Source of the DNA: an uncultured Sphingomonadales bacterium
Lineage (GTDB): Bacteria > Pseudomonadota > Alphaproteobacteria > Sphingomonadales > Sphingomonadaceae
Reading direction: 5' to 3'
Assembly: GCA_903828025.1 (NCBI GenBank)
Contig: CAIKKO010000253.1
Coordinates: forward strand, 1-10,846
DNA: 10,846 nt
A program made the position numbers and the translations under genes. The notes beneath the pieces are model-generated. The model was not told the origin of the DNA and ran no database searches. It saw nothing but the letters and a program-made list of their open reading frames with translations. This document shows, in pieces, positions 7,810 through 10,846 of this stretch. Numbering within the stretch: position 1 is the first letter of the stretch; every line of letters begins with the position of its first letter.

Positions 7810-8643
7810 TCACAGCGTGAACCCCTCGCCCAGATAGAGCCGCCGCACGTTCGGATCGGCCACCAGCGCCTCGGGACTGCCCGCAAACAGCACCTGACCG
7901 CCATAGATGATGCAGGCACGGTCGACGATATCGAGTGTCTCGCGCACATTGTGATCGGTGATCAGCACCCCGATGCCGCGATTCTTGAGATCGATCACGA
8001 GGTGGCGGATATCGCTGATCGAAAGCGGGTCGATCCCCGCGAACGGCTCGTCGAGCAGGATGATCGAGGGATTGGCCGCGAGCGCGCGCGCGATCTCGCA
8101 GCGCCGCCGCTCGCCCCCAGAAAGCGCCATGGCGGGCGAGGCGCGCAGCCGGGTAAGGCCGAACTCGTCGAGCAGCCGGTCCAGCTCTGCCGCACGGGTG
8201 GCCTTGTCGGGCTCGACCATTTCGAGCACGGTCGCGATGTTCTGCTCGACCGTCATGCCCCGGAAGATCGAGGTTTCCTGCGGCAGGTAGCCAAGGCCAA
8301 GGATCGCGCGGCGGTACATCGGCAGGCGAGTGATATCGACCCCGTCGAGCAGGATGCGCCCCGAATCCGGCCGCACCAGCCCCATGATCGAATAGAAGCA
8401 GGTGGTCTTGCCCGCGCCATTCGGCCCGAGCAGGCCGAGCACTTCGCCCTTGCCGACCGACAGCGAGATGTCAGTGAGCACCGCGCGCTTGTCGTAGCTC
8501 TTGGCAATCGACACGACTTCGAGCCCGCCGCGCTGCAACGCGCGCGCGGCGTCGGACTCGGGCGCGCTTTCGGCCAGAGTGCGGCCAGCCTGCGCCCTGT
8601 TCGTATCGACAAGGCCCGTCTCGGCGGATGAAGTCTCTTCCAT
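7810..8643 (-). CDS. lptB: LPS export ABC transporter ATP-binding protein LptB
   Basis: This 277-residue ABC ATPase has Walker A GPNGAGKT (73-80), Q-loop Gln122, signature LSGGE (174-178), Walker B ILLDEP (195-200, Glu199 catalytic) and switch His231. The C-terminal VRRLYLGEGFTL is typical of LptB, which drives lipopolysaccharide extraction from the inner membrane with LptF/LptG and passes it to LptC/LptA. I placed the start at the ATG at 8643. This leaves about 40 residues before the ABC core begins (LEVVSIAKSYDKR), longer than the roughly 241-residue E. coli protein; this extension is low in complexity and polar. The open frame runs further upstream to 8787, but that part does not look like protein. 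The gene heads an lptB-rpoN pair; lptC and lptA are not adjacent upstream, where a divergent gene begins. Confidence 0.95.
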   Translation of the reverse strand: MEETSSAETGLVDTNRAQAGRTLAESAPESDAARALQRGGLEVVSIAKSYDKRAVLTDISLSVGKGEVLGLLGPNGAGKTTCFYSIMGLVRPDSGRILLDGVDITRLPMYRRAILGLGYLPQETSIFRGMTVEQNIATVLEMVEPDKATRAAELDRLLDEFGLTRLRASPAMALSGGERRRCEIARALAANPSIILLDEPFAGIDPLSISDIRHLVIDLKNRGIGVLITDHNVRETLDIVDRACIIYGGQVLFAGSPEALVADPNVRRLYLGEGFTL

Positions 8644-8766
8644 ATGCAATGGGTGCCATAGCCGGGTCCGCGGCGCGGGCAAAGCCTGTCTGCGCGCATT
8701 CTGGCAGGATTTATGCATGGCGTGGCCGGACTGCACCGAATCTGCACGGGCGTAATATTGCAGCGC

Positions 8767-8795
8767 TTGAAACCAGCCGGAATGCATGGTCTATT
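8767..8795 (+). promoter_or_regulatory. Candidate housekeeping promoter for the small membrane protein gene
   Basis: TTGAAA at 8767-8772 (five of six matches to the -35 consensus) is followed after exactly 17 bases by TCTATT at 8790-8795 (four of six matches to the -10 consensus). The downstream ATG at 8829 would give a 5' leader of roughly 25 bases. The spacing is ideal, but the -10 is imperfect and alphaproteobacterial promoters are loose, so this is a candidate only. Confidence 0.4.
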
Positions 8796-8816
8796 GCCCT
8801 TTCGGGAGAGACAAGC

Positions 8817-8821
8817 GGGGA
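8817..8821 (+). promoter_or_regulatory. Ribosome binding site that supports the start at 8829
   Basis: GGGGA ends 7 bases before the ATG at 8829. It favours that start over the upstream extension of the open frame to 8628 and over the internal ATG at 8907, and it fits with the promoter candidate just upstream. Confidence 0.5.
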
Positions 8822-8828
8822 TAAACCG

Positions 8829-9212
8829 ATGCGCGAACCATATGCAGCGAATCTGCGGATCGAGGATGCGGGCACACCGGGCCATCGTCTCGATTGGCGC
8901 AAGCGGATGAGCGACACCGTTGCTTACAGCCTGCTCGTCTACACCAGCTTGCAGATTTTCGTGACCTTGCGCACGCTTGAGGGTGAGAGCGGCTCTATGC
9001 TGCCGATGATTGCGCTGGTCGTGCTGGTCGCCGGGGTGATCCCGATGTTCCGCCATTTTGAGAAGCGCTGGGAAGCACTGGACGATGCCGGTGCCGCCGA
9101 TCCGGCGCTGCGCGGTGCCTTTCGCCGCGATCAGCTGGCGACCTGGCTGGTTGCGATCGGCCTTCCCTTCCTGCTGGCTGCGGTGTTCCGCGCACTGGTC
9201 ACGCTGGGCTGA
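8829..9212 (+). CDS. Small membrane protein of unknown function
   Basis: This 127-residue protein is not one I recognise. It has three probable membrane helices, at about 29-47 (VAYSLLVYTSLQIFV), 57-75 (MLPMIALVVLVAGVIPMF) and 103-123 (LATWLVAIGLPFLLAAVF). A charged loop between helices 2 and 3 (FEKRWEALDD to FRRDQ) has a basic balance that suggests it is cytoplasmic. The first 28 residues are polar (DWRKRMSDT just before helix 1). No catalytic motif, metal site or cysteine is visible. Base composition and codon use match the neighbours, so it looks resident rather than acquired. It is divergent from lptB and followed 120 bases later by pmbA; neither tells its job. Confidence 0.75.
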   Translation: MREPYAANLRIEDAGTPGHRLDWRKRMSDTVAYSLLVYTSLQIFVTLRTLEGESGSMLPMIALVVLVAGVIPMFRHFEKRWEALDDAGAADPALRGAFRRDQLATWLVAIGLPFLLAAVFRALVTLG

Positions 9213-9268
9213 CCCGGGCTGAGCCATCGTCCGGGCCTGATTGCCGGGAACGCGTGGGCAGGCTAGAT

Positions 9269-9300
9269 CGCTCGCGCACAGGGCCTCGGCCCTTCGAGCG
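9269..9300. other. Two-part hairpin in the gap before pmbA
   Basis: CGCTCG (9269-9274) can pair with CGAGCG (9295-9300). Inside it, AGGGC (9280-9284) pairs with GCCCT (9289-9293) around a CTCG tetraloop. The two stems are joined by an uneven internal bulge (CGCAC on one side, a single T on the other). No T run follows, so it is not a classic intrinsic terminator. It could end the upstream transcript with Rho, or shape the pmbA leader, or be chance in GC-rich DNA. Confidence 0.4.
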
Positions 9301-9332
9301 CTGACCCGTCCCGCGAAAGGCCCTTTTCTTCG

Positions 9333-10679
9333 ATGCTCACCCCTCTCCAGGCTCAGGAGCGCTGCCACGCGCTGATCGAACGCGCGATGCGTGCAGGCGC
9401 CGATGCCGGCGATGCCGTTTATCTCGCCGATGCTTCTGAATCCGTCTCGGTGCGCCTCGGCGCGCTGGAAGATGTCGAGCGTTCCGAATCCGAACATATG
9501 GGCCTGCGCGTGTTCGTCGGCGGCGCGTCCGCCTCGATCGGCTCGACCGATCTGGGCGACAGCGCGCTCGATGAACTCGCCAGCCGCGCGGTCGACATGG
9601 CGCGCGCCGCCCCTGCCGACAAATATGCCGGCCTCGCTCCCGATGGGCTGCTGCTGCGCAGCACTCCGCCTGAGCTCGATCTGGTGGATGCTGTCGAACC
9701 CGATCCGCTGGCTCTGCGCCGCATGGCCGAGGAGGCGGAGGACGCTGCGCGCGCGGTGCCCGGCGTGACCAACAGCGAGGGCGGCAGCGCCAGCGCGGGG
9801 CGCGGCGTGGTCGCGCTCGCCACCAGCCATGGCTTCAGCGGCGGTTATGCCGCCACCAGCCATGGCCGGTCCGCCAGCGTGCTCGCAGGCACCGGATCGT
9901 CGATGCAGCGCGACTATTCGTGGCGCAGCGCGCGCCATGCCGCCGATTTGCTCTCGCCCGCCGAAATCGGCCGCGAAGCGGGTGAGCGCGCGGTGGCGCG
10001 GGTCGATCCGGGCCGGGTCAAGAGCGGGACTTACAGCGTGGTGTTCGATCCGCGCGTGGGCGGCTCGTTGATCGGGCATCTGCTCGGCGCGATTTCGGGG
10101 GCATCCATCGCCCGCCGCGCCAGCTTCCTGCTGGACAAGGACGGCGCGCAGATCTTCGGCACTGGCATCACCATTACCGATGATCCGCTGCGCCTGCGCG
10201 GGCCGCGCTCGCGCCCGTTCGATGGCGAGGGGCTGGCAACCGCGCCGCGCGCGCTGGTCGAGGCGGGGCGGCTCACTGGCTGGCTGATGGATTCCGCCGC
10301 CGCGCACCAGCTCAATGCCGTGCCGACAGGCCATGCCTCACGCGGGGGTTCGGGCGCGCCGCATGTGACGGCGGCCAACGTGGTGCTGCAGCCCGGCTCG
10401 GTCAGCCGCGAGGGCCTGATGGCCGATATCGCCGACGGGATCTACCTGACCGAGCTGATCGGCCACGGCGTCAACGGCGTGACCGGCGATTACAGCCGCG
10501 GTGCATCGGGCTTCCGCATCGTTGGCGGCGCGATTGCCGGGCCCATCGCCGAGTTCACCGTGGCCGGGAACCTGCTCGACATGTTCGCGCGGCTGGTCGC
10601 GGCGGACGATCTCGAAATTTATCGCGGCATCGACGTGCCGACACTGCGGATCGACGGGCTCAGCGTGGCAGGCGACTGA
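9333..10679 (+). CDS. pmbA: TldD/PmbA family protein, PmbA (TldE) subunit
   Basis: This 448-residue protein matches the PmbA/TldE side of the TldD/PmbA family over its whole length. Visible hallmarks are the N-terminal segment with ALEDVERSESEHMGLRVFVG, the central VFDPRVGGSLIGHLLGAISG, and the C-terminal TGDYSRGASGF (384-394) followed by PIAEFTVAGNLLDM. There is no HExxxH zinc motif, which is the mark of the TldD partner, so this is the non-metal subunit. In E. coli the TldD/TldE heterodimer forms a chamber protease that degrades unfolded peptides, trims the microcin B17 leader and degrades the CcdA antitoxin. Its cellular job in an alphaproteobacterium without microcin is unknown. tldD is not in the window, so the complex would be assembled from separate loci. 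The 5' leader lacks a strong Shine-Dalgarno sequence (GAAAGG is about 13 bases from the ATG). Confidence 0.95.
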   Translation: MLTPLQAQERCHALIERAMRAGADAGDAVYLADASESVSVRLGALEDVERSESEHMGLRVFVGGASASIGSTDLGDSALDELASRAVDMARAAPADKYAGLAPDGLLLRSTPPELDLVDAVEPDPLALRRMAEEAEDAARAVPGVTNSEGGSASAGRGVVALATSHGFSGGYAATSHGRSASVLAGTGSSMQRDYSWRSARHAADLLSPAEIGREAGERAVARVDPGRVKSGTYSVVFDPRVGGSLIGHLLGAISGASIARRASFLLDKDGAQIFGTGITITDDPLRLRGPRSRPFDGEGLATAPRALVEAGRLTGWLMDSAAAHQLNAVPTGHASRGGSGAPHVTAANVVLQPGSVSREGLMADIADGIYLTELIGHGVNGVTGDYSRGASGFRIVGGAIAGPIAEFTVAGNLLDMFARLVAADDLEIYRGIDVPTLRIDGLSVAGD

Positions 10680-10700
10680 CGCCGGCCACGCTGCCGTTTT
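10661..10700 (+). terminator. Probable intrinsic terminator overlapping the pmbA stop codon
   Basis: CAGCGTGGC (10661-10669) pairs perfectly with GCCACGCTG (10685-10693). After an A/G mismatch, GGCG (10671-10674) pairs with CGCC (10680-10683), leaving the five-base loop ACTGA (10675-10679). A TTTT run (10697-10700) follows three bases after the stem. The stop codon TGA of pmbA (10677-10679) lies in the loop, so the coding 3' end forms half of the terminator. On the minus strand there is no T run after the hairpin, so it should mainly serve pmbA, though the stem may slow readthrough from ppa. Confidence 0.6.
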
Positions 10701-10703
10701 CGC

Positions 10704-10846
10704 TCAGTCCTTGGCAGCCTGCGCGCGCGCGATCGCTTCGAGCGTGATCTTGCGCGCGTCTTCCGCGCCGCCCCAGGTGCCGACGCGGACCCACTTTTCG
10801 GCCTCGAGGTCCTTGTAGTGGGTGAAGAAGTGCTCGATCTGCTGGA
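10704..10846 (-). CDS. ppa: Inorganic pyrophosphatase, C-terminal end
   Basis: The minus-strand frame is open from the window edge to a TGA at 10704-10706 and gives 46 visible residues. It begins QQIEHFFTHYKDLEAEKWVR, followed by VGTWGGAEDARK and a C-terminal helix ending QAAKD. This is the well-conserved C-terminus of soluble family I inorganic pyrophosphatase (E. coli Ppa has a HFFEHYKDLE segment at the same place). The enzyme hydrolyses pyrophosphate to phosphate in the cytoplasm and pulls biosynthetic reactions forward. The active-site region lies beyond the window edge and cannot be checked. The gene converges on pmbA with 24 bases between their stops. Confidence 0.9.
   Translation of the reverse strand, partial: QQIEHFFTHYKDLEAEKWVRVGTWGGAEDARKITLEAIARAQAAKD

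Larger units (their letters stand above)
8644..8828. promoter_or_regulatory. Divergent intergenic region between lptB and the small membrane protein gene
   Basis: These 185 bases separate two divergent genes and should hold both promoters. It is locally richer in A/T than its surroundings (around 8710-8800). It contains two copies of ATGCATGG (8713-8720 and 8782-8789), which could be chance. A plus-strand promoter candidate is listed separately. For lptB I saw only weak -10-like candidates without a matching -35. Confidence 0.5.

Noticed and set aside
8644..8787. Upstream extension of the lptB frame
   Set aside because: The added 48 residues have no resemblance to LptB and fill the A/T-richer divergent promoter region.
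8253..10334. A 693-codon minus-strand open frame spanning pmbA, the small membrane gene and the start of lptB
   Set aside because: It crosses three well-supported genes and intergenic DNA, and its translation has no family features; it is a GC-driven shadow frame.

Overview
The window is high-GC DNA, densely packed with genes, and reads as part of the chromosome of an alphaproteobacterium. The most likely source is a sphingomonad (Sphingomonadaceae or Erythrobacteraceae). The grounds are the strong G/C preference at third codon positions, the types of LptB, RpoN and PmbA proteins, and the large DUF3857/transglutaminase/TPR protein, a kind I know from that group. Genus placement is inference. 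I saw no tRNA, rRNA, CRISPR array, insertion sequence or sign of recent transfer.

Layout. (1) Positions 1-3275, plus strand, hold a tight three-gene unit: the C-terminal part of a membrane protein with a His-x13-His pair in its last helix, a 627-residue protein that joins an FHA domain to one membrane helix and ten CxxCH haem c motifs, and a class III cyclic-nucleotide-phosphodiesterase-type metallophosphoesterase. The first two genes abut or overlap and the third starts 19 bases after the second. (2) Convergent to this, on the minus strand, is a secreted 949-residue DUF3857/transglutaminase-like/TPR protein (3288-6137). Upstream of it on the same strand are rpoN (sigma-54, 6235-7779) and lptB (LPS-export ATPase, 7810-8643), 30 bases apart. 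lptC and lptA are not next to lptB, and hpf and ptsN do not follow rpoN. (3) A divergent 185-base region separates lptB from a plus-strand gene for a small membrane protein of unknown function (8829-9212). pmbA/tldE (9333-10679) follows after a 120-base gap that contains a hairpin. (4) pmbA converges on the 3' end of ppa (inorganic pyrophosphatase), which the window edge cuts. A strong hairpin whose loop contains the pmbA stop codon lies between them and is probably the pmbA terminator.

How the genes work together. LptB powers transport of lipopolysaccharide to the outer membrane, and linkage of lptB to rpoN is common in proteobacteria. The 5' unit is the least ordinary part. It looks like a transmembrane electron-transfer module (probable b-type haem helix plus periplasmic multihaem cytochrome) with a cytoplasmic signalling-type FHA domain and a co-transcribed nucleotide-signal phosphodiesterase. 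The haem motifs and domains are visible in the sequence; the working link between redox chemistry and signalling is inference.
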